From: Butyricicoccus pullicaecorum
GTDB lineage: Bacteria; Bacillota; Clostridia; Oscillospirales; Butyricicoccaceae
Reading direction: 5' to 3'
NCBI GenBank assembly: GCA_018365995.1
Contig: JAGZIY010000011.1
Span: forward strand, 1-64,000
Length of the DNA: 64,000 nucleotides
A program made the position numbers and the translations under genes. A model generated the notes under the pieces. The model had not been told where the DNA came from. It saw only the letters and a list, made by a program, of their open reading frames with translations, and did not search any database. This document shows, one piece after another, positions 9,232 through 18,390 of this stretch (position 1 is its first letter; each line of letters starts with the position of its first letter).

Positions 9232-10581
9232 TCACGACTCAATTTCGTTCCAATGCACCGTGATCGGTGCAAATCGTTCTTTTACCTGTGCTTCTGTCAA
9301 AGCCAAGCTGCTGTTTGCCGCTTCTTGTGGAATTTCTGCGGCGAAGATTCCTGATGTCACGGTATCCAGCGCAAACAGCTGCTTTTCCTCTATCTCCTGC
9401 TTGACATCATCTGCCGTTCCAAGGAGATAATAGATGGTCAGCAGCGGAACTGATTTACCATCGGGTGCATAAGCCTCAAAGGTCGTATAGTCAATGCCAT
9501 CTTCTGTCCCCTTGACCGCGCGCACCCTGTCCCGCCATTCAGAACTCATCACAAAGTCCCATTCTTGGCTGACATTTCGATAGGTTGTCTGTACGTACAT
9601 GGGCTGACGGTTTTCTGCATACAAATACCAGTCGAGCATATAAACCTCATTGCCCTCCTCCCCCACAGAGCCAACCATTTTTACGGCACGCGGAATTTCT
9701 GTAAGACCATCTCCATTGATATCATAGGCATTGGCGGGAACCACACGGTATGTTCCTTTCCCTGTACCGCTCTCTGTATTACGCGCCAGATTGCGCAGAC
9801 CGCTTTCCCGCCTCCAGACAAAGATATCGGTTTGCTGTCCGTTGCTGCCTTGCACAGTTTCTTCTACAAAAACCGCAGGGATATGGTCTGCAATATAGCC
9901 CTTGTGCATGCGTTCAATAATCTTTGCTGATGCAGACAGCGGGCTTTCGCTCATCATCTTTAGTCCACGGCTATTGACATCGTAACTATAAATAGAGGCA
10001 ATATGGCGAGTATCCTGCCCCGAAATCAGAAAGATCTCTTTCGTGCCATTGCCGTCTGAATCAATGGACATCATATCGACATAGTCGGTTTCCAGCATGA
10101 CCCGAACGCTTTCTCCCATATAATCTGCTGCAATGAGATGATTGCTCTGCTCGCCCATCTGTTCCATGCTGAAAAGAATGGCACGCTGTCCCTCCGGTGT
10201 GATGACCGGATAATCCACCGAGTCAATGCGCGAGCCAATGCCGCGGACACTTCCGACGTAGCGATACCGCTCATCGGACTCCTTGGTGAGGACGACCGCT
10301 TCATAGGTATTACCATTTGCAGGCGTGCGAAAAAACGCGACCACCTCTTCGGTTCCATCACCGTCCAGATCGACCATCTGCACCGTATTGCGGTTTTCTC
10401 CCTGATAGGGCGCATCTTCCACCGCGTCAGATGGTTTGACCCGCGCAAGCTCATCTGTAATTGCCTGACGATCTTTGTTGGGCTTTGGCAGCTGCATCAA
10501 ATCCACCCCGTTTTTGAGGGTGCAGCCTGTCAAAACCGATAAAAAACCGAGCAGGAAAACACCTGCGAAAAGTCTTTTCAT
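9232..10581 (-). CDS. lipoprotein with FG-GAP/VCBS-like repeats
   Basis: 449 residues. A signal peptide with lipobox VLTGC (Cys20) predicts an exported, membrane-anchored protein. The body contains several Asp-rich segments resembling calcium-binding FG-GAP/VCBS repeats: MVDLDGDGTEEVVAF, MSIDSDGNGTKEIFL and YDINGDGLTEIPR. The start at 10581 has AAGGAGA upstream. It heads an operon with a response regulator and a sensor kinase, so it may modulate or be controlled by that system (inference from position). Exact function not recognised. Confidence 0.8.
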   Translation of the reverse strand: MKRLFAGVFLLGFLSVLTGCTLKNGVDLMQLPKPNKDRQAITDELARVKPSDAVEDAPYQGENRNTVQMVDLDGDGTEEVVAFFRTPANGNTYEAVVLTKESDERYRYVGSVRGIGSRIDSVDYPVITPEGQRAILFSMEQMGEQSNHLIAADYMGESVRVMLETDYVDMMSIDSDGNGTKEIFLISGQDTRHIASIYSYDVNSRGLKMMSESPLSASAKIIERMHKGYIADHIPAVFVEETVQGSNGQQTDIFVWRRESGLRNLARNTESGTGKGTYRVVPANAYDINGDGLTEIPRAVKMVGSVGEEGNEVYMLDWYLYAENRQPMYVQTTYRNVSQEWDFVMSSEWRDRVRAVKGTEDGIDYTTFEAYAPDGKSVPLLTIYYLLGTADDVKQEIEEKQLFALDTVTSGIFAAEIPQEAANSSLALTEAQVKERFAPITVHWNEIES

Positions 10582-10690
10582 TTCTGTCTCCTTACAGCCT
10601 TTGAATTCACAAGATACGTTTTCAGTGTATCACAAAAAATGGTGTTTGAACAGTACAACCCGCTTTTCCCCGCGTCCTTCTATTGTGTAA

Positions 10691-10740
10691 AAAAAGATGC
10701 AGAGTGAGTCCAGCCAGTGGACATCCCCTGCATCTTTACA
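10691..10740 (-). terminator. terminator after the resolvase-tail-like gene
   Basis: AAAGATGCAG (about 10695-10704) pairs with CTGCATCTTT (10729-10738), followed on the minus strand by a run of T. It sits just past the stop of the gene at 10745. Confidence 0.75.
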
Positions 10741-10744
10741 AAAC

Positions 10745-11149
10745 CTAGTTTTCGTCTGCATTTTCCTGACGCAGCCAGCGGTAAAATGTGCTGGGTGCAA
10801 CGCTCAAAAGCCGTGCTGCCTCCTGTCCGGTGACTTCCTGCGCCTGATACATTTCACGCACACGGCGGAAACGCTTGTCCTGTTTTCTTGTTGGACGACC
10901 AATTGCAACACCAGCCTGCTGCGCACGCGCAATCCCCTCACTTTGCTTCTGACGGAACCGGCGGCGATCTTCCTGCGCTGCCTGTTCAATCAAGTGCCCT
11001 GCCAGCCTGCTGACCAGTTCGGCTACTGTAATTTTTCCCTCCAATTGCGTTTCCAAAACGCTCTCTGACAATCCAAGCTCTGATAAATATGCGGTCAACT
11101 CCGTTCGGATCTGCTTATTATCATATTCCTGTAAAGTTTTGAATAGCAT
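10745..11149 (-). CDS. DNA-binding protein resembling the C-terminal part of serine resolvases
   Basis: 134 residues. RRRFRQKQSEGIARAQQAGVAIGRP matches the arm segment and GRP linker that follow the catalytic domain in resolvase/invertase proteins (split here by wording, residues about 60-88), followed by an HTH with EVTGQEAARLLSVAPSTFYRW. The serine catalytic domain is absent; the first 55 residues (ELTAYLSELGLSES) are helical and unrelated. GAGAGGAG precedes the ATG at 13-base spacing. It is therefore not an active recombinase on its own; it may be a regulator derived from one. Own terminator downstream, fbp upstream. No mobile-element ends are seen nearby. Confidence 0.7.
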   Translation of the reverse strand: MLFKTLQEYDNKQIRTELTAYLSELGLSESVLETQLEGKITVAELVSRLAGHLIEQAAQEDRRRFRQKQSEGIARAQQAGVAIGRPTRKQDKRFRRVREMYQAQEVTGQEAARLLSVAPSTFYRWLRQENADEN

Positions 11150-11335
11150 AATACAGTTTCACTCCTCTCAAATTTTTTGCACACAGAAGCGTACAACATC
11201 TTCAACTGAATTAACGTTCTTCCCACCAAGTATATCACATAAGAGGAGAGATTGCTACAATATTTTTGCAAATATTCAAAACATGTCAAAATTCCTATGA
11301 AACGAGCCACAGTGCACGTAGGAGGTGAACGCTTT

Positions 11336-13276
11336 TTACACCCCTGTGTAGACTTCTCCGAGTACGCCGCAGCGATACAGCGAAAGCAATTCCTGCAGTT
11401 CATCGATACGGCGGCGGAAGCGTTCTCCCGCATCGGTATCCTCAACCATTAAGCGTTGCGGCATATGCTCCACGATGTGAACAGTTGTGTAGGTTTCCGG
11501 ACTTTCCAAATCATTGCCCTTGTGAAATGGGCGATGCTCTGCAAGCTGGATTTCATGAGAGGAGGAAATCAATGTATATCCCGCAATGCCGGTCTTTGAC
11601 CGGTATGCCTTAGAAATGCCGCCATCAATAACAAACAGACGTCCGCCCGCCTTGATTGGCGTTTCTCCGTGCTTTACCGGCACATGTCCATTGATGATAT
11701 GGCTGTGCTTTGGATCGAGTCCAAATTCTTCCATGAGTGCCTTGCAGAATTCCGGATCATCATAATGCTTATAATATGGATTCATGTTCTCCTTTTGCAG
11801 TTCCTTATTTTGAATAAAGTATCGCTCAAAGGAGGTCATGCGGTCTTTGCCAAAGAGCGGCGATGCCGCACCGCACCAGAGATACCAAAGCAAGTCCACA
11901 GAATCCGGATTTTCTGCATGGTATGCACGGCGTACGTGCATTTCGAGCTGGTCGAGCAGTTCACGTCCCTTGCACTTTTTGCCAAACAGTTCTACCTCCT
12001 GCAAGGAACCATCCTCATTGACCGGAATACAGCCATGATACAACAGCTTTCCGTTTGCAACCTTATACATGGCACCATGATTGATGATAAAATCAATCTG
12101 TGTGCGCAAACGCTCCGAATGTCGAAATGATGCCTGAAATCCATCCAGAATGTTTTGCTCCTCTGCGGTCAGGGCATATGGATTTTTGGGATCGACTGTC
12201 GGGAAGCTGCTGTCTGTGAGTTTATATTCCTTGCCGCCAATTTGGATCGTTCCCTTTTCATAATCAATCTTATCGAGAAGCAGACGTCCCTCCATGCCAT
12301 ATTCTGGATGCCGCTTGATAAGCTGCCCCTCCAGCTTAAAGAGCATAATGGCAACTGCCTTGTGCATTTTTGCCGCCAGCGCCGGATCGACCGGATCGAA
12401 CTCATTTTCATCGAGCACATGCGGCATAAAATGAGTACAGGGGTCTTTTGCGTAGGTGGTTGCCGCAAACATAGACAACGGACGCAGGTTGATGCCATAA
12501 CCGTCCTCCAGACAGTCAAATCCATTGTAGCTGATGGCAATACGCAGCACACTCATCAGGCACACAGGATTGCCGCACATGGCGCCGATCCACGAAACAT
12601 CATGGTTCCCCCACTGGATATCCACGTCATGATGCTTCATCAGTTCCTCAATAATACGGTCGGCGCGCGGGCCGCGGTCGAAAATATCACCAATGATGTG
12701 AAGCTGATCGACGGTCATCTGCTGAATGAGATGACACAGCGCCTTAATCAATCCGTCCGCGCATCCAACCCGCACGACCGATTCGATCATCTCACAATAA
12801 TAGGTACGCTTATCCATATCGGTTCCGTCTGTATTCATGAGTTCCTCGATCATGCCGGCATAGCGCGGATCCATTGTATTGCGCACCTTACTGCGTGTAT
12901 ACTTGGCAGACACCTCACATGCCACGATGACCAGCTGATTGATGGTGATTCTGCACCAATCATCATAATTTTGCTCGGTCTTGCGGGCGCGTGCCATCTG
13001 TGTCGATGGATAATAGATGAGCGCTGCCAGTGCTGCACGATCCTTTTCCATCACAGAGGAATGGAACAGGTAGTCTACCTTTTCTCGAATCACACCAGAG
13101 CCTGACCGCAGCAAATGAATGAATGCTTCATGTTCTCCATGCAAATCAGAAAAGTAGTATTCCGTTCCTTTCGGCAGGTGCATAATCGCACGTAAATTCA
13201 CAAGTTCATTTGTAACCGACTCAATGGTAGGAAATTTTTCAGCCAATAAACGCAAATAATTGATATCGTAATTCAA
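11336..13276 (-). CDS. fbp: fructose-1,6-bisphosphatase class III
   Basis: About 646 residues. Hydrolyses fructose 1,6-bisphosphate to fructose 6-phosphate in gluconeogenesis; this Bacillota class has a calcineurin-like phosphoesterase core. Metal-site motifs are visible: FSDLHGEHEAF near the N-terminus, HIIGDIFDRGPRAD, QWGNHDVSWIGA and later IINGHVPVKHGE. The length matches the family. A TTG at 13276 follows AAAGGGGA and gives the usual N-terminus (NYDINYLRLLA). An in-frame ATG at 13324 is possible but adds an unlikely Cys-rich lead and has a weak ribosome site. Confidence 0.93.
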   Translation of the reverse strand: MNYDINYLRLLAEKFPTIESVTNELVNLRAIMHLPKGTEYYFSDLHGEHEAFIHLLRSGSGVIREKVDYLFHSSVMEKDRAALAALIYYPSTQMARARKTEQNYDDWCRITINQLVIVACEVSAKYTRSKVRNTMDPRYAGMIEELMNTDGTDMDKRTYYCEMIESVVRVGCADGLIKALCHLIQQMTVDQLHIIGDIFDRGPRADRIIEELMKHHDVDIQWGNHDVSWIGAMCGNPVCLMSVLRIAISYNGFDCLEDGYGINLRPLSMFAATTYAKDPCTHFMPHVLDENEFDPVDPALAAKMHKAVAIMLFKLEGQLIKRHPEYGMEGRLLLDKIDYEKGTIQIGGKEYKLTDSSFPTVDPKNPYALTAEEQNILDGFQASFRHSERLRTQIDFIINHGAMYKVANGKLLYHGCIPVNEDGSLQEVELFGKKCKGRELLDQLEMHVRRAYHAENPDSVDLLWYLWCGAASPLFGKDRMTSFERYFIQNKELQKENMNPYYKHYDDPEFCKALMEEFGLDPKHSHIINGHVPVKHGETPIKAGGRLFVIDGGISKAYRSKTGIAGYTLISSSHEIQLAEHRPFHKGNDLESPETYTTVHIVEHMPQRLMVEDTDAGERFRRRIDELQELLSLYRCGVLGEVYTGV

Positions 13277-13479
13277 AATCCATCTTCCCCTTTCAAAACT
13301 GTGGCTGCAAGCGCATGCACCCATTCCAGTGTGTTTTCCCCTTTATGCTATCATACCCTTTATTTTGTTGCAAGCGTATTTTGTGAAATCGGAAAATGAT
13401 AGGAAAAGGCTTGTCGAAAGTACAAACGCATGATAAAATGTTAACAAGGATTTTTTGATTCGAGAAAGGATGAGTACCT

Positions 13480-13668
13480 ATGTCAAAAAAGCTCTGGTGT
13501 TTATTCCGTCGCCGTGATGCAGTTGGCACAAAGATCTGTGTTGCAAAAGCCGAGACGGAAGGACGCGTATTTGTCTGCCCCTACGCAAATGAGGTAGAGG
13601 CTGTAAACAACTGTGACGATTATGCATTCAACACCCGCTCCGAAGGGGAAACCGAAGGCATCGAATAA
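13480..13668 (+). CDS. small Cys-containing protein of unknown function
   Basis: 62 residues, starting at the ATG at 13480 behind AAAGGA. The N-terminus is basic (SKKLWCLFRRRD), the C-terminus acidic (SEGETEGIE), with Cys at about 7, 20, 33 and 45. No family is recognised. It is divergent from fbp and closely followed by its own strong terminator at 13680-13710, which argues that it is a real expressed unit. Confidence 0.55.
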   Translation: MSKKLWCLFRRRDAVGTKICVAKAETEGRVFVCPYANEVEAVNNCDDYAFNTRSEGETEGIE

Positions 13669-13679
13669 TCTCGCAGTCC

Positions 13680-13718
13680 GGTCTCCGGCGCATGCCGCTG
13701 GAGACCTTTTATTATTTT
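13680..13718 (+). terminator. terminator after the small Cys-containing gene
   Basis: GGTCTCC (13680-13686) pairs with GGAGACC (13700-13706), with extra pairs in the GC-rich loop, followed by TTTTATTATTTTT. Confidence 0.8.
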
Positions 13719-13732
13719 TGAAAGGAGTCTCT

Positions 13733-14536
13733 ATGTTAACACAAAAGAAACGGCAGCGCCTTACGATTCGTGGTCTTTTATCTATTCTGGTGCTGATTAC
13801 AGCTGTCCGCGCCTTCTTCCGTGGAAATTATGAACATCTATTTGTATGTATCCTGACGCTTGCACTGTTCTGCGTTCCCATGTTCATCGACCGTACCCTC
13901 GGCATTGACCTGCCGCCGGCACTGGAAACCATTATCTACTGCTTTATTTTCTCGGCTGAAATTCTGGGAGAAATCAATTCTTACTACACCAAAATCCCCT
14001 ATTGGGATACCATGCTGCACACCCTCAACGGATTTCTGATGGCTGCCATTGGCTTTGCACTTGTGGATATCTTCAACCGCAGTGAACGCTTCTCCTTCGA
14101 GTTGTCTCCGCTGTTTTTGGCGCTTGTCGCCTTTTGCTTTTCAATGACAGTCGGTGTTCTGTGGGAATTCTTCGAATTTGGCATGGACATATATTTCGGA
14201 ACCGATATGCAGAAAGACTGGATCGTTCACAACATCAACTCTGTCCTCTTTAATCCGGACGGCTTAAATATTGTTGGACATGTCCCCATTGAAAGTATGG
14301 TCATCAACGGAGAGGACTGGATTGCAAAATATGGCGGCTATATCGATATTGGTCTTATCGATACTATGAAGGATCTGATCGTGAACTTTGTCGGCGCAGT
14401 CTGCTTTTCCATTATCGGATTTTTCTATGTAAAAAGTCGAGGTAAGGGCAAATTTGCCTCTGCCTTCATTCCCAAAGTAAGACGTACCTTTGGTTTGAAA
14501 GAACGGAAAGAGACACACCCCGACAAGCAAAAGTAA
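13733..14536 (+). CDS. YjdF-like (DUF2238) integral membrane protein
   Basis: 267 residues with an AAAGGAG site 7 bases before the ATG at 13733. Six or so hydrophobic segments. Family-like motifs are IPYWDTMLHTLNGFL, TVGVLWEFFEFGMD and GYIDIGLIDTMKDLIVN, holding conserved acidic, His and Trp residues in or near membrane helices. The molecular role of the family is not known to me. It lies between two strong terminators, so it is transcribed alone or by read-through from the small gene upstream. Confidence 0.8.
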   Translation: MLTQKKRQRLTIRGLLSILVLITAVRAFFRGNYEHLFVCILTLALFCVPMFIDRTLGIDLPPALETIIYCFIFSAEILGEINSYYTKIPYWDTMLHTLNGFLMAAIGFALVDIFNRSERFSFELSPLFLALVAFCFSMTVGVLWEFFEFGMDIYFGTDMQKDWIVHNINSVLFNPDGLNIVGHVPIESMVINGEDWIAKYGGYIDIGLIDTMKDLIVNFVGAVCFSIIGFFYVKSRGKGKFASAFIPKVRRTFGLKERKETHPDKQK

Positions 14537-14553
14537 TTGAACGAATTGCCCTT

Positions 14554-14584
14554 AAAAGAGCGCTTTAGAAAAGCGCTCTTTTTT
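14554..14584 (+). terminator. terminator after the YjdF-like gene
   Basis: AAGAGCGCTTT (14556-14566) pairs with AAAGCGCTCTT (14570-14580), followed by T6. Confidence 0.9.
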
Positions 14585-14609
14585 CTCTCATTTCAGTTCC
14601 TGTGCGCAC

Positions 14610-14638
14610 TTGACAATCCATTTCCAAATATCTATAAT
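14610..14638 (+). promoter_or_regulatory. consensus sigma-A promoter of the transporter operon
   Basis: TTGACA (14610-14615), 17 bases, TATAAT (14633-14638): both hexamers are perfect. The transcript would begin near 14645 and carry the riboswitch. Confidence 0.9.
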
Positions 14639-14684
14639 AAATCTAAACAAACAACCAAATATGCGTTTTGGTAGCTTTCTGCGG

Positions 14685-14850
14685 TTTGCAGAATTTTGCT
14701 TTGAATGGGAATGCGGTGAAAGCCCGCAGCAGCCCTCTCTACTGTAAAGATGACAAACACCCCTACATACCACTGTCCAGTGTTCCGGACGGGAAGGTGG
14801 GTGCGCGGCCGAATCTGAGTCAGGAGACCAGCCAATTCGCGTGAAGTGCA
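14685..14850 (+). promoter_or_regulatory. cobalamin (B12) riboswitch
   Basis: The conserved blocks of the B12 element occur in order: GGGAA-x3-GGTG-x-AA (14707-14721), CCCGCAGCAGCCC and TACTGTAA (14723-14746), a variable arm, CCACTGT and GGGAAGG (14770-14797), and the B12 box GAGTCAGGAGACCAGCC (14817-14833). Flanking GCAGAATT and AATTCGC can close the outer helix. It lies between a perfect promoter and an intrinsic terminator (14904-14929), the layout of a transcriptional off-switch: B12 bound, transcription stops. The class is well known; the exact borders are my estimate. Confidence 0.88.
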
Positions 14851-14903
14851 TGTTTTTCGGCGGGGAAAAACAGACAAAACTGCTTTGGCAGCTGGTATAC
14901 GCG

Positions 14904-14929
14904 CCTTCCCGCACTGGGAAGGTTTTTTT
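14904..14929 (+). terminator. attenuator terminator of the cobalamin riboswitch
   Basis: CCTTCCC (14904-14910) pairs with GGGAAGG (14916-14922) around a 5-base loop, followed by T7. It lies 40 bases before the first structural gene, as expected for riboswitch-controlled attenuation. Confidence 0.9.
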
Positions 14930-14969
14930 ATCCCCTCCTTTTTCATGCAGTTCAGAAAGGGGAAACACT

Positions 14970-16535
14970 ATGAAAAAATCCATTCTCTCCCGTTTGCTCT
15001 GTCTCCTAGGGGTTCTTACTCTGCTCCTCACAGGCTGTGGCAGCGGGACAGTTCCTGCGGCATCGCAAGAACAGGAAATCGTTTTTGCAGCCTCTCGGGA
15101 TCAATGCCCGGGGGAGCAGGACGCCTACTATGCGTCCATGTCTCTCGGTATCTGGGAGCCGCTCATCACCAAAGATGCAGACGGCAAACCCATTCCGGCT
15201 CTGGCGGAAAGCTGGGAACCAAACGCGGATTCTAGCATTTGGACGTTTCACCTGAGAAAAAATGTCACTTTCTCAAACGGCACACCTTTCAATGCTGATA
15301 TCGTACTTGCAAACTTTGAACGTATGCAAAAAGGCCCCTTTGAGTCGTCCTTCTATGGTATGAATCTGGACACATTATACCCGGGCTTTGTCTCCTGCGA
15401 AAAGGTTGATGACGCTACCGTTGTTTTGACACTGGACGCGCCGCAGCCGCTTTTGCCATATTCCATGGTCAATTATGGTTCTGCCATGTTCGAGCCCTCT
15501 TGCTTTGCAGAGGACGGCACCTTTAACGGCTTTGCCATTGGCACAGGTCCCTATACCATTGCAGAAAATGTGCTGGGACAGTACTGCGTCATCGAGCGGA
15601 ACGATGCCTATTGGGGCACGCCCGGCTTGACCAAGACCTTCCGTTTCAAGGTCATTCCCGATGCAGAAACCCGCTACTCCGCACTGCGTGCCGGAGAAGT
15701 GCAGGGTCTTTGCGATCTTGGCGCCATCTCCCCTGCACAGGCTGCCGAAATTTCGGATGACCCCGCTTACCATGTTTCCGTGGGCGATTCCGGCATCACC
15801 CATTTTCTAAATGTCAACGGCGCTGCCTTCCCCTTCTCCGATGTCCGTATGCGCGAAGGTCTTTCACTGCTCCTTGACCGCCAGACAATCATCGACAGCT
15901 TCTTCAACGGCTATGGACTGCCTGCCGGCGGCTTTCTCAGCTATACAAGCCCCTTCTATCAGGAACAGCCTGTACAGCACGATGCAGAAAAGGGCGCTGC
16001 CCTAATCCGTGAGGTTGTTGGAGACAGCGCGGTAGAGCTGCGCTTCCTGCTCCCCAGTGTAGATGCCAATCGCTACCCCTATCAGGAGGTCGCAGAATAT
16101 CTGCAGTCCGTGCTTGAAAACATCGAGGGCACCCAGATCAAGGTAAATATCCAGCTGATGGACTGGGGTCCGTGCAAGGAGGAAATGGCAGCCGGAAACT
16201 ATAACCTCTGTCTCAAAATTCAGGGTCTGCCCTCTGCAAATCCCTTCTCCCTCTTTAAAAACTTTATGTCCACCAATGGCAGCACCAACCTCAATTATGG
16301 ACTTGGCTATCACAACGAACAGGTAGATGCACTGATTGAGGAAGCGTCCACCAGCGTGGACGCTTCACGCCTGACTGAAATCTACACTGAGCTTCAGCAA
16401 ATTTCCGCAGAAGATTTTCCAAATATCCCTATTATGTATTCACAGGAGGTTGTTGCCTCCTCAAGCAGCATCACCGGATATGAGGCCACTGTATATGGTC
16501 TGACTGGATTTACGCAGGTGTGCTGGGCAAAGTAA
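14970..16535 (+). CDS. NikA-like (Opp/Dpp family) substrate-binding lipoprotein
   Basis: 521 residues, family SBP_bac_5. Lipoprotein signal with LLLTGC (Cys23). Features shared with nickel-binding NikA include WTFHLRKNVTFSNGTPFNAD, GTGPYTI, ERNDAYWG and FKVIPDAETRYSALRAGEV. The extracellular protein would deliver its ligand to the permeases encoded downstream. AAAGGGG lies 6 bases before the ATG at 14970. The B12 riboswitch upstream points to cobalt, a nickel/cobalt chelate or a corrinoid rather than a peptide, but the substrate cannot be read from the sequence. A hairpin after the stop probably lets this gene be expressed above the rest. Confidence 0.85.
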   Translation: MKKSILSRLLCLLGVLTLLLTGCGSGTVPAASQEQEIVFAASRDQCPGEQDAYYASMSLGIWEPLITKDADGKPIPALAESWEPNADSSIWTFHLRKNVTFSNGTPFNADIVLANFERMQKGPFESSFYGMNLDTLYPGFVSCEKVDDATVVLTLDAPQPLLPYSMVNYGSAMFEPSCFAEDGTFNGFAIGTGPYTIAENVLGQYCVIERNDAYWGTPGLTKTFRFKVIPDAETRYSALRAGEVQGLCDLGAISPAQAAEISDDPAYHVSVGDSGITHFLNVNGAAFPFSDVRMREGLSLLLDRQTIIDSFFNGYGLPAGGFLSYTSPFYQEQPVQHDAEKGAALIREVVGDSAVELRFLLPSVDANRYPYQEVAEYLQSVLENIEGTQIKVNIQLMDWGPCKEEMAAGNYNLCLKIQGLPSANPFSLFKNFMSTNGSTNLNYGLGYHNEQVDALIEEASTSVDASRLTEIYTELQQISAEDFPNIPIMYSQEVVASSSSITGYEATVYGLTGFTQVCWAK

Positions 16536-16567
16536 AAATAAGCCTCCCGCTTGCGGAGGCTTATTTC
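16536..16567 (+). terminator. intercistronic hairpin between binding protein and permease genes
   Basis: AAATAAGCCTCC pairs with GGAGGCTTATTT around CGCTTGC. The downstream tract TTATTTCTTA has no clean T run, so this is more likely a partial terminator or mRNA-end stabiliser than a full stop. Confidence 0.7.
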
Positions 16568-16603
16568 TTACCAAAACCAATGTACCGAAAAGGCTGAAAC
16601 GTT

Positions 16604-17557
16604 ATGACCATTTTCAAATATATCTGCCGAAGGCTTCTCATACTGATTCCTGTACTTTTCGGAATCTCTCTGGCAGCCTTTCTGCTGGGACGCATCGCGC
16701 CCGGTGACCCCGTAGATGATGCACTCTTTCGCATCGGTATTGAATTTCCCACAGCAGCCGACCGTACAGAGATGCGCACAGCGCTTGGTTTGGACAAGCC
16801 GATATTCGTACAATATCTAGACTGGCTTGGCAAAACACTGCAAGGCGATTTGGGACGCTCGTACATCGGCAATCAAGATATCGCCCATGAATTGTTCACC
16901 CGCTTACCCATCACACTGAAATTATCCTTTTCTGCGCTCATTGCCACGATTCTCTTTGGCATTGGCGGCGGTGTTCTCATGGCTGCATTTCGCGGAACAT
17001 GGGTGGATACCTTCTTAAAATCCATCTCTACCCTGCTATTGTCTGTCCCAAGCTTTTGGATTGCACTCTTTCTGATTACCATATTTGCTGAATGGCTGCA
17101 TCTTTTGCCCACAAGCGGACTTGACCGTGGAGTTTCCTCCTTCATTCTGCCAACCATTGCGCTTGCCTCTGCCAATATCGGTTCCACCGCCCGCTTAACA
17201 CAGGCCAATATCCTCACTGAACTCGGACAGCAGTATATTATCACCGCCAATGCCAAGGGACTTTCCCAAAACGCTGTTATGCTTCGCCACGCATTCCGCA
17301 ATTCTCTCATTCCCATTATCACACTGGTTGGAAACTACTTTGGCGGAATTCTGGGCGGCAGTACCCTCATCGAGAATATCTTCTCCATTCCGGGACTAGG
17401 CAGTTATGTACTTTCTGCTATTCAAAACCGCGATTATCCCGTTATTCAAGGATATGTGCTCATTACAGGGACAACTTTCGTACTAATTACACTATTTATT
17501 GATCTGCTCTATCTTGCAGTCAATCCCAAAATTCGGATTCAGGGGGGCGCCACATGA
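16604..17557 (+). CDS. ABC transporter permease, NikB/DppB-like
   Basis: 317 residues, inner-membrane permease of the Opp/Nik family. It starts with FKYICRRLLILIPVLFGIS, an N-terminal helix typical of NikB/DppB, followed by RIAPGDPVDD. Six hydrophobic segments; the coupling-helix EAA-like region is YIITANAKGLSQNAVMLRHAFRNSLIPI. The end overlaps the next permease by 4 bases (ATGA). It pairs with the second permease to form the channel. Confidence 0.92.
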   Translation: MTIFKYICRRLLILIPVLFGISLAAFLLGRIAPGDPVDDALFRIGIEFPTAADRTEMRTALGLDKPIFVQYLDWLGKTLQGDLGRSYIGNQDIAHELFTRLPITLKLSFSALIATILFGIGGGVLMAAFRGTWVDTFLKSISTLLLSVPSFWIALFLITIFAEWLHLLPTSGLDRGVSSFILPTIALASANIGSTARLTQANILTELGQQYIITANAKGLSQNAVMLRHAFRNSLIPIITLVGNYFGGILGGSTLIENIFSIPGLGSYVLSAIQNRDYPVIQGYVLITGTTFVLITLFIDLLYLAVNPKIRIQGGAT

Positions 17558-18390
17558 CCGGACGAAAAAAGCAAATGTACCAACTCATTGCAGTCAGCAC
17601 CGTTTTGCTTCTCATCCTTTTGATGACTATTTTCGCGCCATGGATCGCCCCTTATGATCCCACTGCCGTAAATATGGAAAACCGTTTACTTGCGCCCTGT
17701 CAGGCACACCCGCTCGGAACCGATGCACTTGGGCGCGATGTCCTCAGCCGCGTCATTTACGGCGGACGTGCTTCCCTCCTACTTGCCGTGATTGCGACCT
17801 GCTGCTCCATGGGGTTAGGTCTTGCAATCGGCATTGCCGCCGGATATTGTGAGGGCGTGATAGACACCATCATCACCGGCATTTCCAATGTTTTTCAGGG
17901 ACTGCCAAGCACCATTTTGATGATTGCACTGGTCGGGATTTTAGGCGCCAACAATTACAGCATTGTACTCGCGCTGGTACTCACCTCATGGGTAGGATTT
18001 TCCCGTGTGGTACGAGGCGAAGTACTCAAAATCAAACAGGAACCATATATCGAGGGCATGTACTGCTTAGGGGCAAGCCATTGGCGTATCATCTGGAAAC
18101 ATATCCTACCCAATATCCGCACCAATATCATTGTGCTGTTTACGACCCGTGTCGGGCGGGTCGTGCTGTCGGTTGCAGGGCTCAGCTATCTGGGGCTTGG
18201 CATCCAGCCGCCGACCCCCGACTGGGGAGAAATGATCAGCGGCTCTGCCCGCCGCTACTTCCGCTCTGCCCCGCATTTGTTATGGGCGCCGGGCATCTGT
18301 ATTATCGTGCTGACACTGTCAATCAATCTGCTGGGCGATTTGCTGCGCAGTTGGCTCGATGTGAAACAGGATGTGGTGAAAGAGATATGA
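17554..18390 (+). CDS. ABC transporter permease, NikC/DppC-like
   Basis: 278 residues. Family landmarks are APWIAPYDPTAVNMENRLL, HPLGTDALGRDVLSRVIYGGR near the first periplasmic loop, and the EAA-like loop EPYIEGMYCLGASHWRIIWKHILPN. Five to six membrane helices. ATGA overlaps at both ends couple it to the first permease and to the first ATPase gene. Confidence 0.92.
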   Translation: MTGRKKQMYQLIAVSTVLLLILLMTIFAPWIAPYDPTAVNMENRLLAPCQAHPLGTDALGRDVLSRVIYGGRASLLLAVIATCCSMGLGLAIGIAAGYCEGVIDTIITGISNVFQGLPSTILMIALVGILGANNYSIVLALVLTSWVGFSRVVRGEVLKIKQEPYIEGMYCLGASHWRIIWKHILPNIRTNIIVLFTTRVGRVVLSVAGLSYLGLGIQPPTPDWGEMISGSARRYFRSAPHLLWAPGICIIVLTLSINLLGDLLRSWLDVKQDVVKEI

